Positions 9,253 through 20,018 of a stretch of DNA of 64,000 bases are shown here, one piece after another. Under the pieces are notes generated by a model, which saw nothing but the letters and a program-made list of their open reading frames with translations, did not search any database and was not told the origin of the DNA. Each line of letters begins with the position of its first letter. Positions within the stretch are counted from its first letter, which is position 1. Made by a program: the position numbers and the translations under genes. The DNA comes from Rhizobium sp. Q54 (GTDB lineage: Bacteria > Pseudomonadota > Alphaproteobacteria > Rhizobiales > Xanthobacteraceae), in NCBI GenBank assembly GCA_945861265.1, contig CAMAUC010000004.1, positions 1 through 64,000 of the forward strand, written 5' to 3'.

Positions 9253-9885
9253 TCACGCCGGCTTGGGAAGCATTTCCTGCGGGCGCTTGTCGATGACCTT
9301 GTCGACAATGCCGAAATCCTTGGCCATGTCGGCGGTCAGGAAGTAGTCGCGCTCCAGCGCGTCCTCGATCTTCTTCAGCGACTGCCCGGTGTGGTGAACG
9401 TAGATCTCGTTCAGCCGCTTCTTGAGATTGAGGATTTCCTGCGCGTGCAGCATGATGTCGGTGGCCTGGCCCTGGAAGCCGCCGGAGGGCTGGTGCACCA
9501 TGATGCGGGCGTTGGGCAGCGCAAAGCGCATGCCCTTGGCGCCGGCGGCGAGCAGCAGCGAGCCCATCGAGGCGGCCTGGCCGACGCACAGGGTCGAAAC
9601 CTGAGGCCGCACGAACTGCATCGTGTCATAAATCGCCATGCCCGACGTCACCACGCCACCCGGCGAGTTGATGTACATCGAGATTTCTTTTTTCGGATTT
9701 TCAGCTTCGAGGAACAGAAGCTGCGCCACGACCAAGGTCGCCATCCCGTCCTCGATCGGACCGGTGATGAAGATGATCCGTTCCTTCAACAGCCGAGAAA
9801 AGATGTCGTAGGCCCGTTCGCCGCGATTGGTCTGCTCGACCACCATCGGCACGAGGTTCATGTAGGTATCGACCGGATCTCTCAT
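9253..9885 (-). CDS. clpP: ATP-dependent Clp protease proteolytic subunit ClpP
   Basis: A 210-residue serine peptidase that assembles into the double-ring chamber used by ClpX. The catalytic triad is Ser106 (GQAASMGS), His131 (MVHQPSGG) and Asp180 (ERDYFL). The N-terminal [14 protein letters not shown] and the INSPGG oxyanion region are present. Length is typical. The next genes on the same strand are tig (upstream) and clpX (downstream). A possible promoter lies about 90-120 bases upstream. Confidence 0.98.
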   Translation of the reverse strand: MRDPVDTYMNLVPMVVEQTNRGERAYDIFSRLLKERIIFITGPIEDGMATLVVAQLLFLEAENPKKEISMYINSPGGVVTSGMAIYDTMQFVRPQVSTLCVGQAASMGSLLLAAGAKGMRFALPNARIMVHQPSGGFQGQATDIMLHAQEILNLKKRLNEIYVHHTGQSLKKIEDALERDYFLTADMAKDFGIVDKVIDKRPQEMLPKPA

Positions 9886-9973
9886 TTCGGCTCCAAAGGC
9901 AAAGCGCTCGGCTTAAAAAGGCGAAGCGGTGCGAATCATTCCGGCCAGATTAGCCGCAACCCGCATGGCGATG

Positions 9974-10002
9974 ATCTATTTTCGCCACGGCCTTAACGCA
10001 AG
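9974..10002 (-). promoter_or_regulatory. Weak candidate promoter of clpP
   Basis: Minus strand CTTGCG, 17 bases, ATAGAT. The CTTG core and spacing would suit a heat-shock or housekeeping promoter, but neither box is a good match. Offered only as a place to look for the clpP start site. Confidence 0.25.
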
Positions 10003-10085
10003 CCCCAAAGCGGACGCCAGACAGACGAATGACGGAGACCGTTAAGGCTCCGTCACAAGTCGCTGTACAAAGATGGGTGGTTGGG

Positions 10086-11441
10086 TCAGGCGACTGATTC
10101 GTCGTCCGGCTTGAGCAGTTCCTCGCGCGACACCTTCTTGTCGGTGACGTCGGCCAGCTCGACGATGAAGTCGACCACCTTTTCCTCGAAGATCGGCGCC
10201 CGCACGCCGGCAACGGCCTGCGGATTCTTGCGGAAGTAGTCCCACACCTGCTGCTCCTGGCCGGCGAACTGACGCGCCCGCTCGGCGATGGCGCGGCTGA
10301 GTTCTTCGTCGGTCACGGTGATATTGTTCTTCTCGCCGATCTCGGCGAGCACCAGGCCGAGGCGCACGCGGCGGGCGGCGATGGCGCGGTATTCGTCGCG
10401 CGCCTTTTCCTCGGTGGTATTCTCGTCCGCGAAAGTCTTCTTCTCGCTGGCCAGTTCTTCGTTGACCGAACTCCAGACGCGGCTGAATTCGTCTTCCACC
10501 ATGGTCGGCGGCGGATCGAATTTGTGCGCCTTGTCGAGTTCGTCGAGCAGCGCCCGCTTGAGCTTTTGGCGCGATGCCGCCTGCTGGTCGCGGCCGATGC
10601 GATCCTTGACCGCCTCGCGCAGCTTGGCGAGCGAGTCGAGGCCGAGCGATTTGGCGAAGTCGTCATCGACAGTGACGCTGCCGGGCGCTTCGATCGATTT
10701 GGCGGTGACGGCGAATTCGGCTTCCTTGCCGGCCAGTTCGGCATTGGCGTAAGCCGCCGGGAACGTCGCCTTGACGGTGCGGTTCTCGCCGCCGCCGATG
10801 CCGATGAGCTGTTCCTCGAAGCCGGGGATGAAGGTGTTCGAGCCGATCTGCACGGCGATGTCGTCGCCGGTGCCGCCTTCGAACGGCGTGCCGCCGATGG
10901 TGCCGACAAAAGCGATGTTGACGCGGTCGCCGCTCGCCGCCTTCTCGCCCTCGGCCTTGGGCGCGTAGGGACGGTTCTGATCGACAATGCGGGCAATGCT
11001 CTCGTCGATCTCGGCGTCGCTGACGTCGCTGGTCAAGCGAGTGAGCTTGATGTCTTTGAAATTGGCGAGCTTGATCTCCGGCACGATCTCCACGGCCATG
11101 GTGTAGCTGAGATCGGTTGCGCCGGCGGCCAGCTTTTCAAACGCGGCTTCGTCGATCGGCGGCGTCACCTTCGGATCGGAAGCCAGCTTGAAACCATGCT
11201 CGGTGACGATCTGGTTGTTGGTGTCGCGAATGGTCGCTTCGATCACTTCCGCCATGGCGGAGCGGCCATAGACGCGCTTGAGATGCGCGACCGGCACCTT
11301 GCCCGGCCGAAAGCCGTTGATCTTCACGCGATCCTTGAGTTCGTCCAGGCGCGAACTGACCTTGGCTTCAAGTTCGGCAGCGGGAACGACCACAGCAAAT
11401 TCGCGCTTGAGGCCTTCGGACAGTGTTTCGGTAACCTGCAT
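10086..11441 (-). CDS. tig: Trigger factor (ribosome-associated chaperone)
   Basis: A 451-residue peptidyl-prolyl isomerase and chaperone that docks at the ribosome exit tunnel. The ribosome-binding signature GFRPGKVP is at about residue 45. The FKBP-like domain runs near residues 155-245 ([23 protein letters not shown]). A long alpha-helical C-terminal domain follows. The 521-residue ORF in the track is too long: its extra N-terminus is translation of the tRNA-Leu gene, and [15 protein letters not shown] at 11441 is the normal family start. It lies just upstream of clpP, the usual neighbourhood. Confidence 0.97.
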   Translation of the reverse strand: MQVTETLSEGLKREFAVVVPAAELEAKVSSRLDELKDRVKINGFRPGKVPVAHLKRVYGRSAMAEVIEATIRDTNNQIVTEHGFKLASDPKVTPPIDEAAFEKLAAGATDLSYTMAVEIVPEIKLANFKDIKLTRLTSDVSDAEIDESIARIVDQNRPYAPKAEGEKAASGDRVNIAFVGTIGGTPFEGGTGDDIAVQIGSNTFIPGFEEQLIGIGGGENRTVKATFPAAYANAELAGKEAEFAVTAKSIEAPGSVTVDDDFAKSLGLDSLAKLREAVKDRIGRDQQAASRQKLKRALLDELDKAHKFDPPPTMVEDEFSRVWSSVNEELASEKKTFADENTTEEKARDEYRAIAARRVRLGLVLAEIGEKNNITVTDEELSRAIAERARQFAGQEQQVWDYFRKNPQAVAGVRAPIFEEKVVDFIVELADVTDKKVSREELLKPDDESVA

Positions 11442-11572
11442 GATCTCACTTCGTTGCTTGTCACGCGCGCGGCGCCGGCGGTTGAAGGCGGCGGGGCGCG
11501 CCGGAGGTGTCGGGACGCGGGGCCCTACCCGCGTTGTCTTGAAAACGGTTTCGTCAGACTTGAAGACCTTGC

Positions 11573-11657
<85 letters not shown>

Positions 11658-11938
11658 AAAGGGCCGTCAAAAGACGTATTCCTAGAACTTCTTAGAACGT
11701 TCCTTGCGCCGGGGCATAACGCGCCGGGCCGCATCGGGCAAGGCACAAACAGCGCCTGCGGCGCTTCACCGGGGCCGGCCCGCCCCGGCGGAAGGTCCCG
11801 ACACGCGTCCGAACCGCTGGCATTGGCGCCCAAACAGGCGATGAAGCCGCAAGTAGACACGGATTGCGCTAGCTCAAGAGGCCGCCGCAGAATGGATGTA
11901 GCGTTAATGGGGCCGACATTATTTATAGGTGCAAGGCC

Positions 11939-13456
11939 ATGCCGGACATCGCCGATCGTCAGCCGTTTGAGGCCTTTGAAACTTTGCGGCCGCTATCGGG
12001 TCGCCTGAGCCGTCGGCATTGGCTCGCCGGTGCCGGCGCCAGTCTGACCGCCCTGGCGCTGCCGCCCTTTGCTGCCGCGCAGCCCACCGAAGGCCTGACC
12101 GCGGACGGCTTTCGCCTGCTGCGCGCGCGCCCGGGCGAGGCGCGGCTGCGCGGTCCCACCGCCCCGGCAACGCCAATCTGGGGCTACGAGGGGCTGGCGC
12201 CGGGTCCGACGCTACGCGCCCGTCAGGGTGAGGAACTCAAAATCCGTCTGGTCAACGAACTGCCGCAGGCGACCGTCATTCATTGGCATGGCCTGCGCAT
12301 CGCCAACGCCATGGACGGCGTGCCGCATCTGACCCAGATGGAAGTCGCTCCGGGCGCAAGTTTCGATTACCGCTTCACGCCGCCCGATGCCGGCACCTTC
12401 TGGTACCATTCGCACTTCCTGTCGTCCGAGCAGATGGCGCGCGGGCTGTTCGGCGCATTGATCGTCGAGGAGCGCGCCGCCGTCGACGTCGACCGCGATG
12501 TCGTGCTGGTACTCAACGACTGGCGGCTGACGAACGCGGGCGCCATCGAGCGCGGCTTCGGCAATTTCCACGACGCGGCGATGGCCGGACGCCTTGGCCA
12601 GTACATCACGCTCAACGGCGAGGACAGCCTGGAGCTTCCGGTCAAGACCAACGAGCGGCTGCGGCTGCGCATCGTCAACACCGCCAATGCCCGTATCTTC
12701 CGCTTGCGCATCGCCGAACATGTGACGCGGGTGATGGCGGTCGATGGCCAGCCCTGCCCGCCGGAGGTCGTGCCCGATGGCGTGCTTCGGCTCGCGCCCG
12801 GCACGCGGGTCGATCTCTTCCTCGATGCCGCGCTCAAGCCGGGATCGCGCGCACCCATACTGGTCGACGACCTGCGCGGCGGCGAACTTGAAATCGGCCA
12901 CCTCGTCTATGGCGACGGCGCGCCCCTGCGCGCGCAGCCGCTTGCTGCGCCTCACCCGCTGCCGGCCAACCCGTTGCCGGACAGGTTCGACATGGCCGGT
13001 TCGCTGACAATCGACGTTCCGCTCGACGGCGGCGGCATGGCCATGATGATGCGCGGCGGCGGCATGGGAGGCGGAATGGGAGGCGGAATGGGCGCGGCGG
13101 GTTTCCGCGGCCATGGCCTGCCGCCGCAGGATCGCATCTGGGCTTTGGCCAGTGTCGCCTCGAGCGGCCACGACGGCCCGCCGATGTTCTCGGTCCCGCG
13201 CGGCCGCACCGTGGTCATGAATTTCACCAACCGCAGCGCCTTCCCGCACGCCATGCACGTGCACGGCCATCACTTCCGCGCGTTTGCCGGCAACGGCCCC
13301 GCCTTGCGGCCCTACTGGCTGGACACCGTCATCGTCGATCCCGAGCACAGCGAACGCGTTGTTTTCGTCGCCGACAATCCGGGAAAGTGGATGCTCCACT
13401 GCCACATGATCGAACACATGGCGACCGGCATGGCGGCGTGGTTCCAGGTGACCTGA
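11939..13456 (+). CDS. Multicopper oxidase, Tat-exported
   Basis: A 505-residue periplasmic copper oxidase of the CueO/CumA-like type. A twin-arginine signal (SRRHWLAGAGA, hydrophobic stretch to AAAQP, residues 28-57) sends it out folded. The four copper motifs are complete: HWHG, WYHSH, HAMHVHGHHF and HCHMIEHMATGM. Between the second and third cupredoxin domains lies a Gly/Met-rich loop (about residues 365-385, GGGMAMMMRGGGMGGGMGGG) resembling the Met-rich segment linked to cuprous-copper oxidation in CueO. This suggests copper tolerance. No copper pump or CueR-type regulator is nearby, so its regulation is unknown. Confidence 0.93.
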   Translation: MPDIADRQPFEAFETLRPLSGRLSRRHWLAGAGASLTALALPPFAAAQPTEGLTADGFRLLRARPGEARLRGPTAPATPIWGYEGLAPGPTLRARQGEELKIRLVNELPQATVIHWHGLRIANAMDGVPHLTQMEVAPGASFDYRFTPPDAGTFWYHSHFLSSEQMARGLFGALIVEERAAVDVDRDVVLVLNDWRLTNAGAIERGFGNFHDAAMAGRLGQYITLNGEDSLELPVKTNERLRLRIVNTANARIFRLRIAEHVTRVMAVDGQPCPPEVVPDGVLRLAPGTRVDLFLDAALKPGSRAPILVDDLRGGELEIGHLVYGDGAPLRAQPLAAPHPLPANPLPDRFDMAGSLTIDVPLDGGGMAMMMRGGGMGGGMGGGMGAAGFRGHGLPPQDRIWALASVASSGHDGPPMFSVPRGRTVVMNFTNRSAFPHAMHVHGHHFRAFAGNGPALRPYWLDTVIVDPEHSERVVFVADNPGKWMLHCHMIEHMATGMAAWFQVT

Positions 13457-13474
13457 ACTTGCGTCGCTGACGGA

Positions 13475-15001
13475 TCAGTCGCGCCGCGCGCCAGTACCAT
13501 CCACGGTCCAGCCACGGTCGGTGAACAGTCGGCGGTAGACGCGCGGCAACTCCTCCGGCAGATCCTCGGCGATCAGGCCGACGCCGAAACTTGCCGCCGC
13601 CTCGCCATGCAGCCAGACGGCGGCGCTCGCCGCGTCGAACGGCCCCATCCCTTGCGCGAGAAGCCCGGCGATGATCCCGGCCAGCACGTCGCCGGCCCCG
13701 GCGGTTGCCAGGTAAGACGGTGCATTGTCGGCGATCGTTGCCCGCCCGTCCGGCGCGGCGACCACCGTATCGGCGCCCTTGAGCAGAACGACGGCGCCGC
13801 TGGCGCGAGCGGCTGCGCGGGCTTTCTCAAGCTTTGAATGAACTTCCGGACTATCCTTTATTGATTTGAATAATCTATCGAATTCACCATCGTGCGGCGT
13901 CAGAACGACGCTGCTTTCACGCCGCTTTTTGATCGCCGTAAACAGCACGTCCGGGGCCTGCGCGAAGCTGCTGAGCGCATCGGCATCCAGCACCACAGCC
14001 GCCTCGCTGGCGAGCGCCGCTACGACCTGCTCCCGCATCGCCCCACCGACCCCGCCGCCGGGCCCCAGCACCATGGCGTTGTGGCGCTTGTCGGCCAGGA
14101 AGGCGGCCAGTTCGCCGGCCCCATCGACCGGCCGCACCATCACTGCGAGATTCGCTGCGGCGTTCACGGCCAGGGCCTCGCGCGGGCTGGCGATCGTCAC
14201 CAGCCCCGCTCCCGCCCGCAGCGCGCCACGCGCCGCCAGCCGCGCCGCCCCGGTCGTCGACAGGCCGCCTGAGACCGCCACGGCATGGCCCCGGGCATAT
14301 TTGTGGCTCTCGGGCCTCGGTATTGGAAACCGCTCGCCCCACAGCTCAGGTCCGTTGGCGAAGGTCGTTGGCTTGATCGCCTCGAGCACTTTGGCTGGAA
14401 TGCCGATGTCCGAGACCGTGAGCGCTCCGCAATGCAGCCGGCCCGGCAGCAGCAGATGGCCGGGCTTCCGGCGGAAGAAGGTCACAGTGTGGCCGGCCTT
14501 GACCGCGACGCCCAACACCGCGCCGGTCGTGCCGTTGATGCCGCTCGGCAGATCGACCGCGATCACCGGGACGCCCGCGGCGTTCATCGCCTCGATCATC
14601 GCCCGCCCTTGCCCGGTCACCTCGCGGTCGAGGCCGGCGCCGAACAGCGCGTCGATGATAAGACCGCAGCCGGCGAGTTGGTCGGGCGAGCCTAAGTCGA
14701 CCGGGCCGGTCCAGCGCTCCGCGGCGATCGCGGCATCGCCGCGCAGTTTGTCTTTGTCGCCGACGAAACTGACTCGTACCTCATGGCTGTGGGCGCTGAG
14801 ATGCCGCGCAGCTACAAATCCGTCACCGCCATTATTGCCGGGTCCCGCGACGACAACGATGCGCCCGCCGCGAACCAGGCCGTGAGCGCGATCCGCCACC
14901 GCGATGCCAGCCTTCTCCATCAGCTCGATGCCGGGGATGCCGCCGGCGATGGTCAGCCGGTCGGCTTGCGCCATCTCGTCGGTGGTCAGAAGCTCGTTCA
15001 T
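13475..15001 (-). CDS. nnrD: Bifunctional NAD(P)H-hydrate epimerase / ADP-dependent dehydratase
   Basis: A 508-residue repair enzyme that epimerises and dehydrates damaged NADHX/NADPHX. The N-terminal YjeF-type epimerase half (about 1-215) has VAGPGNNGGDGFVAARHL. The C-terminal ribokinase-like dehydratase half (about 230-500) has GPGGGVGG, LTPHDGEFDRL and the catalytic TAGAGDVLAGIIAGLL. The start MNELLTTDEM at 15001 matches the usual N-terminus; the track start at 15037 adds 12 unlikely residues. It converges with the copper oxidase and is divergent from glnB, sharing the 295-base regulatory gap. Confidence 0.95.
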   Translation of the reverse strand: MNELLTTDEMAQADRLTIAGGIPGIELMEKAGIAVADRAHGLVRGGRIVVVAGPGNNGGDGFVAARHLSAHSHEVRVSFVGDKDKLRGDAAIAAERWTGPVDLGSPDQLAGCGLIIDALFGAGLDREVTGQGRAMIEAMNAAGVPVIAVDLPSGINGTTGAVLGVAVKAGHTVTFFRRKPGHLLLPGRLHCGALTVSDIGIPAKVLEAIKPTTFANGPELWGERFPIPRPESHKYARGHAVAVSGGLSTTGAARLAARGALRAGAGLVTIASPREALAVNAAANLAVMVRPVDGAGELAAFLADKRHNAMVLGPGGGVGGAMREQVVAALASEAAVVLDADALSSFAQAPDVLFTAIKKRRESSVVLTPHDGEFDRLFKSIKDSPEVHSKLEKARAAARASGAVVLLKGADTVVAAPDGRATIADNAPSYLATAGAGDVLAGIIAGLLAQGMGPFDAASAAVWLHGEAAASFGVGLIAEDLPEELPRVYRRLFTDRGWTVDGTGARRD

Positions 15002-15198
15002 GCCTGCGACCCTAACGGTCCGTTCCGGAGCCGACAATTCGCAGCAACCCGCTGCGCCGCAACATGATCTTGGCTATTGTCCATTAATTATGCAGTATGC
15101 TCAATCGTCGGGCATCGACATTTAGGCAGTTGCGGTACTGGGTGCCGGCCCATCAGGCAAAGCATTGCCGTGAAATGGCTTTTACGGCGGCGCCGGGT

Positions 15199-15214
15199 TG
15201 GCACAAGACCTGCT
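15199..15214 (+). promoter_or_regulatory. Sigma-54 promoter of glnB-glnA
   Basis: TGGCAC-AAGAC-CTGCT has the invariant GG, ten bases, GC arrangement of -24/-12 promoters and an excellent -24 half. It lies 83 bases upstream of the glnB ATG. A weak GGTGC half site around 15137-15143 could belong to an NtrC enhancer. Nitrogen-controlled, RpoN-dependent transcription of glnB is well known in rhizobia. Confidence 0.7.
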
Positions 15215-15221
15215 AACTTAG

Positions 15222-15635
<414 letters not shown>

Positions 15636-15690
15636 CGGCTGGCCAAATGTCCCCCCTGAAACTTCCAGCCAGTAAGGGGAAACGCTACCC

Positions 15691-17100
15691 ATGACGACAG
15701 CCAAGAATGTCATGAAGTTGATCAAGGATAACGACGTAAAATACGTCGATTTCCGCTTCACCGATCCGCGCGGCAAGTGGCAGCACGTCACTTTCGACGT
15801 CGGTATGATCGAAGAAGACACGTTCTCGGAAGGCCAGATGTTCGACGGCTCGTCGATCGCCGGCTGGAAAGCGATCAACGAGTCCGACATGTGCCTGATG
15901 CCGGACCCTGCCTCGGCCTGTATCGATCCGTTTTTCGCAGAAACCACCCTCGTCCTGGTCTGCGACGTGCTCGAGCCGACCACCGGCGAATCCTACAACC
16001 GCGACCCGCGCGGCATGTGCAAAAAGGCCGAAGCGCTGGTGAAGTCGCTGGGCCTTGGCGACACCATCTATTTCGGACCGGAAGCCGAGTTCTTCGTGTT
16101 CGACGACGTCAAATATAAAGCCGACATGTACAACACCGGCTTCAAGGTCGACTCGATCGAACTGCCGACCAATTCCGACACCGATTACGAAGGCGGCAAT
16201 CTCGGCCACCGCGTCGGCGTCAAGAAGGGCTACTTCCCCGTGCCGCCGCAGGACTCGGCGCAGGACATGCGCTCGGAAATGTTAGGGGCCATGGCGCGCA
16301 TGGGCGCCAAGGTCGAGAAGCATCACCACGAAGTGGCGTCAGCCCAGCACGAACTCGGCCTCAAGTTCTCGCCGATGACGCAGATGGCCGACATGATGCA
16401 GGTCTACAAGTACTGCATCCACCAGGTGGCGCAGATCTACGGCAAGACCGCGACCTTCATGCCGAAGCCGATCTACGGCGACAACGGCTCGGGCATGCAC
16501 TGCCACCAGTCGATCTGGAAGGACGGCAAGCCGATGTTCGCCGGCGACAAGTACGCCGGTCTCTCCGACATGTGCCTGTCCTACATCGCCGGCGTCATCA
16601 AGCACGCCAAGGCGATCAACGCCTTCACCAACCCGACCACCAACTCCTACAAGCGTCTGGTGCCGGGCTTCGAGGCGCCGGTGCTGCTCGCCTACTCGGC
16701 GCGCAACCGTTCGGCGTCCTGCCGCATCCCCTACACCGAGAGCCCGAAGGCCAAGCGCGTCGAGGTCCGTTTCCCCGATCCGCTCGCCAATCCGTATCTC
16801 GGTTTCGCCGCGCTGCTGATGGCCGGTATTGACGGCATCAAGAACAAGCTGCACCCGGGCGAGCCGATGGACAAGGATCTCTACGATCTGCCCAAGGCCG
16901 AGTTGAAGCAGATCCCGACCGTGTGCGGCTCGTTGCGCGAAGCGCTCGACAGCCTCGACAAGGATCGCGAGTTTCTGAAAGCCGGCGGCGTGTTCGATGA
17001 CGATTTCATCGACAGCTACATCGAGCTGAAGATGACCGAAGTCATCCGCTTCGAGCACACGCCACATCCGGTCGAATACGAGATGTACTATTCGGCTTAA
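15691..17100 (+). CDS. glnA: Glutamine synthetase type I
   Basis: A 469-residue dodecameric enzyme that condenses ammonia and glutamate at ATP cost. The N-terminal beta-grasp [11 protein letters not shown], the MFDGSSI loop, metal/ATP motif [10 protein letters not shown] and [19 protein letters not shown] with RIP are intact. The adenylylation site is Tyr398 in DLYDLP, so GlnE-mediated control is expected. An AAGGGGAAA ribosome site precedes the ATG. It is co-transcribed with glnB and ends at a strong terminator. Confidence 0.98.
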   Translation: MTTAKNVMKLIKDNDVKYVDFRFTDPRGKWQHVTFDVGMIEEDTFSEGQMFDGSSIAGWKAINESDMCLMPDPASACIDPFFAETTLVLVCDVLEPTTGESYNRDPRGMCKKAEALVKSLGLGDTIYFGPEAEFFVFDDVKYKADMYNTGFKVDSIELPTNSDTDYEGGNLGHRVGVKKGYFPVPPQDSAQDMRSEMLGAMARMGAKVEKHHHEVASAQHELGLKFSPMTQMADMMQVYKYCIHQVAQIYGKTATFMPKPIYGDNGSGMHCHQSIWKDGKPMFAGDKYAGLSDMCLSYIAGVIKHAKAINAFTNPTTNSYKRLVPGFEAPVLLAYSARNRSASCRIPYTESPKAKRVEVRFPDPLANPYLGFAALLMAGIDGIKNKLHPGEPMDKDLYDLPKAELKQIPTVCGSLREALDSLDKDREFLKAGGVFDDDFIDSYIELKMTEVIRFEHTPHPVEYEMYYSA

Positions 17101-17137
17101 ACGCCGCGCCGTCTCGACGACGATGCAAAAAATCAGG

Positions 17138-17166
17138 GCGCTCCCAAAAGGAGCGCCTTTTTTCTT
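17138..17166 (+). terminator. Terminator of glnBA
   Basis: GGCGCTCC, short CAAAA loop, GGAGCGCC, then a run of eight T. It lies 38 bases after the glnA stop and just before the convergent DUF3616 gene. Confidence 0.93.
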
Positions 17167-17176
17167 TACCGCCCCG

Positions 17177-18106
17177 TCAGGGCTTCACGTCGATGCTTCT
17201 GAATTTTCGGTTCTCGATCGGATCGTTCTCGTCGTCGCATGTAGCGCCGTTGACCTTGCCATCGTCGCTCAGCAACTGAACCAGATTGTTCTGGCCGGGC
17301 ACGGCCATGGCGCCTTCCGGCGTCAAGCCTGAAAGAGTCGGCTGCGGATCGGACAGCACGGGTTCGTGGCCGGGACCCGCCCACCGGTAGATTGCAAATC
17401 CTTCGCCGTCCTCAACCGGACCGGCGACAATGATATAGCCTGCGCCGCCTTCAAGCCGGTCCATGCTGCGCAGTCCGCGTCCGCCGAGGCCAAGCGTAAA
17501 GGCCGTGCCGAATTCAGGCGGGCTTCCCCGATCGACAATGTCGGCCGGGTTCTTCAGCAGAACGGCAATGGCTTTCTTCTCGCCATTGACCACGCGCAAC
17601 GGCGCGCGCAACCCGATAATCAGACCGCCCTCAGGCGTCGCGGCCAATGCTTCGATATTCAATGCGCCCGGTTCGACATCGAGCGCCTTGACCAGGGGAT
17701 CGCGGAGCGTCTTGAAAGCTCTGCCGGCGGGCTTCAGCGTGGGTGATCCGCCGGTCCGGTCTATCGTCGTGGCAAAGAAGACCTTGCGTTTGGCTTTATC
17801 CTCGCCGGAGCGGTTGAATGAATGCGAACTGATCCAGTAAACGCGGTCGCCAATAACGGCCGCCCCTTCGAGATCGGATTTGTCGAAGGTCGTGAAGCCG
17901 GTCAGGTCGATGCCGTTTCCGATCCGCGTTGGTTTGCCGCGCTCGTAAAGTTGCAGGACGTTGGTTTCATCGCTGGCAACAACGAAGTGCTTGTCGTCCA
18001 GAAAGGCTCCCGCCGAGGCCTCGCAGAGGCCTCTATATTCGGTAGCATGCGGAGCGGATACGAGGAAAGCGAGGACGATCGCAGTCGTCAGCGGCACGCG
18101 GATCAT
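17177..18106 (-). CDS. DUF3616-type secreted protein
   Basis: A 309-residue protein with a cleavable signal peptide (residues 1-21, ending PHAT). The repeating pattern of short strands (AAVIGDRVYWISSHSFNRSGED, EALAATPEGGLIIGLRAP, GFAIYRWAGPG) looks like a beta-propeller-like fold and matches what I know as the DUF3616 family, whose biochemical role is not established. A GGGAG ribosome site precedes the ATG. It is convergent with glnA and divergent from the glutaminase gene, so there is no operon partner. Confidence 0.8.
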   Translation of the reverse strand: MIRVPLTTAIVLAFLVSAPHATEYRGLCEASAGAFLDDKHFVVASDETNVLQLYERGKPTRIGNGIDLTGFTTFDKSDLEGAAVIGDRVYWISSHSFNRSGEDKAKRKVFFATTIDRTGGSPTLKPAGRAFKTLRDPLVKALDVEPGALNIEALAATPEGGLIIGLRAPLRVVNGEKKAIAVLLKNPADIVDRGSPPEFGTAFTLGLGGRGLRSMDRLEGGAGYIIVAGPVEDGEGFAIYRWAGPGHEPVLSDPQPTLSGLTPEGAMAVPGQNNLVQLLSDDGKVNGATCDDENDPIENRKFRSIDVKP

Positions 18107-18295
18107 GATATCGCTCCCTTTAGATCGTCTGACAGGAAGGTCACGGGCAATGTAACCTTCGGTTGTGATTCAGAGTCAAGCAACAACAGCGCACGCCGCC
18201 GCTTCATTGCCGATCATCAGGAAAGACAGGCGGCCTCGTTTGGTGTCCAACGGGCCTTCGCGCCGATTGGCCGATTTTTTGCGTCTTAGAAAGAA

Positions 18296-19237
18296 ATGAG
18301 CGCCACCTTGCCCGACCTCGAAAGCACCGTCTCCGAAATCGCCGATGAAATGCGCGCGCGCAGCGATCGCGGCGCGGTCGCGCATTACATTCCCGAACTC
18401 GCCCGCGTCGATGCTAAGCACTTCGGCATCGCCGTGATCGCCGCGGACGGCACCGTCGCGTGCGGCGGCGACAGCGACATGCCGTTCTCGATCCAGAGCG
18501 TGTCGAAAGTCTTCACGCTGACCTTGGCGCTCGGCCGTTACGGCGACAGGCTGTGGCGGCGCGTCGGCCGCGAGCCGTCCGGCTCGCCGTTCAACTCCAT
18601 CGTCCAGCTCGAGCGTGAACAAGGCATCCCGCGCAATCCCTTCATCAATGCCGGCGCCATTGCCGTCACCGACATGATCCTGTCCGGCCACCAGCCGCGC
18701 GAGGCGCTCGGCGAAATCCTGAGCTTCATGCGCTTTCTCGCCGACGACACCGACGTCATCATCGACGAGGCGGTCGCGGCGTCCGAACAGCGCACCGGCT
18801 TTCGCAACGCTGCGCTCGCCAATTACATGAAATCCTTCGGCGTGCTCGATAATCCGGTCGAACTGACGTTAGGGGTCTATTTCCACCAATGCGCCATTGC
18901 CATGTCGTGCAAGCAGCTCGCCATGGCCGGACGTTTCCTGGCGCAATCCGGCTGTCATCCGAAAACGGGTTTGCAGGTGATTCAGCCCGAACGCGCGCGG
19001 CGCATCAACGCCGTGATGCTGACCTGCGGTCATTACGACGGCTCCGGCGAGTTCGCTTACCGCGTCGGTCTGCCGGGCAAGAGCGGCGTCGGCGGCGGCA
19101 TATTGGCCATCGCGCCGGGCAAGGCGTCGATCGCCGTGTGGTCGCCGGGGCTGGACGCCGCCGGCAATTCGCATCTCGGGCGCGTCGCGCTCGAGGCGCT
19201 CAGCAAGCGGATGAACTGGTCGATCTTCGGCGCTTAG
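18296..19237 (+). CDS. glsA: Glutaminase
   Basis: A 313-residue cytoplasmic enzyme that hydrolyses glutamine to glutamate and ammonia. It belongs to the beta-lactamase-like glutaminase family: nucleophile Ser in the SVSK motif ([12 protein letters not shown]), then [21 protein letters not shown] and the C-terminal GKSGVGGGI. Length matches the family (about 308). It sits between the glnBA operon and glnII, so enzymes that make and break glutamine are encoded within 6 kb. No sigma-54 box is apparent upstream. Confidence 0.96.
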   Translation: MSATLPDLESTVSEIADEMRARSDRGAVAHYIPELARVDAKHFGIAVIAADGTVACGGDSDMPFSIQSVSKVFTLTLALGRYGDRLWRRVGREPSGSPFNSIVQLEREQGIPRNPFINAGAIAVTDMILSGHQPREALGEILSFMRFLADDTDVIIDEAVAASEQRTGFRNAALANYMKSFGVLDNPVELTLGVYFHQCAIAMSCKQLAMAGRFLAQSGCHPKTGLQVIQPERARRINAVMLTCGHYDGSGEFAYRVGLPGKSGVGGGILAIAPGKASIAVWSPGLDAAGNSHLGRVALEALSKRMNWSIFGA

Positions 19238-19251
19238 ACGCACATCCAAAA

Positions 19252-19276
19252 TAAAAAATGGCGCCTTCCGGCGCCA
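19252..19276 (-). terminator. Terminator between glsA and DUF2735
   Basis: TGGCGCC, loop, GGCGCCA; on the minus strand it ends in six T, as expected for a terminator of the DUF2735 gene. It may also slow transcription from glsA. Confidence 0.75.
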
Positions 19277-19354
19277 CTAGCTTTCGTGCGCATGTCGAAG
19301 CGCACAGTCGTGACATCGCATCGCTGGCGGCTGCGTTCTCGCAGCCGCGAGGCG

Positions 19355-19543
19355 CTAGTTCGTGCGCGTCGGCTTTTCGTCGCGGATGGCTTCTTCGTGA
19401 TACCAGCTGCCGCCGGTCACGTTGTCGCCGTAGCCCGGCACGACCGAAGGCGCATTCAGATTGCGCGGGCTCCTGAGCCCGGCCCGGCCACCGACCGGAA
19501 ACTGAAAAATCTGCGCCGACTCTCTCTGCTGGTTCATGGGCAT
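19355..19543 (-). CDS. DUF2735 family protein next to glnII
   Basis: A 62-residue hydrophilic protein starting MPMNQQRESAQIFQFPVGGR and containing GGSWYHEEAI. The RESAxIxQFP start and SWYHEAAI end are the marks of DUF2735, a small family found beside glnII in rhizobia (established context; role unknown). The start at 19543 is set by AGAGGAG eight bases upstream, so the 78-residue track ORF is too long. It is transcribed divergently from glnII across a 475-base gap. Confidence 0.85.
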   Translation of the reverse strand: MPMNQQRESAQIFQFPVGGRAGLRSPRNLNAPSVVPGYGDNVTGGSWYHEEAIRDEKPTRTN

Positions 19544-20018
19544 TTTCGTCTCTCCTCTGATGCCGCGCTTTCGCGCGTCACAGACATCCAATTGTTAGCG
19601 AGGTAACGTTGCGGAACACATAATGTTCGATACCAGATTCTGAAGAGCGAAAGTGCAGAAACCGCTAATTAAATCAGCAGTTTGCCTACGGTTTGGGCAG
19701 TTTTTGCTGTGCATCCGGGATCGGCATCGCCCTGATCGCCAAACGTTTTCGAGCGCGGCATGCAGGAACGGCGTAGCGCGCCCGCCTGCGATGCAGAACC
19801 GACAACGGATTTGCTTGTAAAATCCGCACTGCACAACGCGCGGGCGCTGCCGCTCGCCGGCCGGTTGCGCTAGGGAACCTGGGTCTCGCTGCCCCGATCG
19901 CCTTTGGCATATTGATTGCTTAGGAGGAGGTAGTCGTTGACGGCCGGGAGTGCCTTTGGCGGCTGACAAGGCACAGGGTTCTCCTCAAACGTCGCTTCAT
20001 CAGCATGAGAGATTCTCA
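19544..20018. other. Divergent regulatory region of DUF2735 and glnII
   Basis: 475 bases with the glnII sigma-54 promoter near the right end. NtrC-type enhancer sites would be expected between about 19750 and 19870. I see only half-site-like GCAC/TGCAC elements near 19830-19840 and cannot call a complete site. Confidence 0.5.
19905..19920 (+). promoter_or_regulatory. Sigma-54 promoter of glnII
   Basis: TGGCAT-ATTGA-TTGCT is a near-perfect -24/-12 element (GG, ten bases, GC, with TTGC). It lies about 100 bases upstream of the glnII ATG. Expression of glnII from an NtrC-activated, RpoN-dependent promoter is established in rhizobia. Confidence 0.85.

Noticed and set aside
13030-13100. Repeated GGCGGCATGGGAGGCGG units as a mobile repeat
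   Set aside because: They encode the in-frame Gly/Met-rich loop of the oxidase; no independent element needed.
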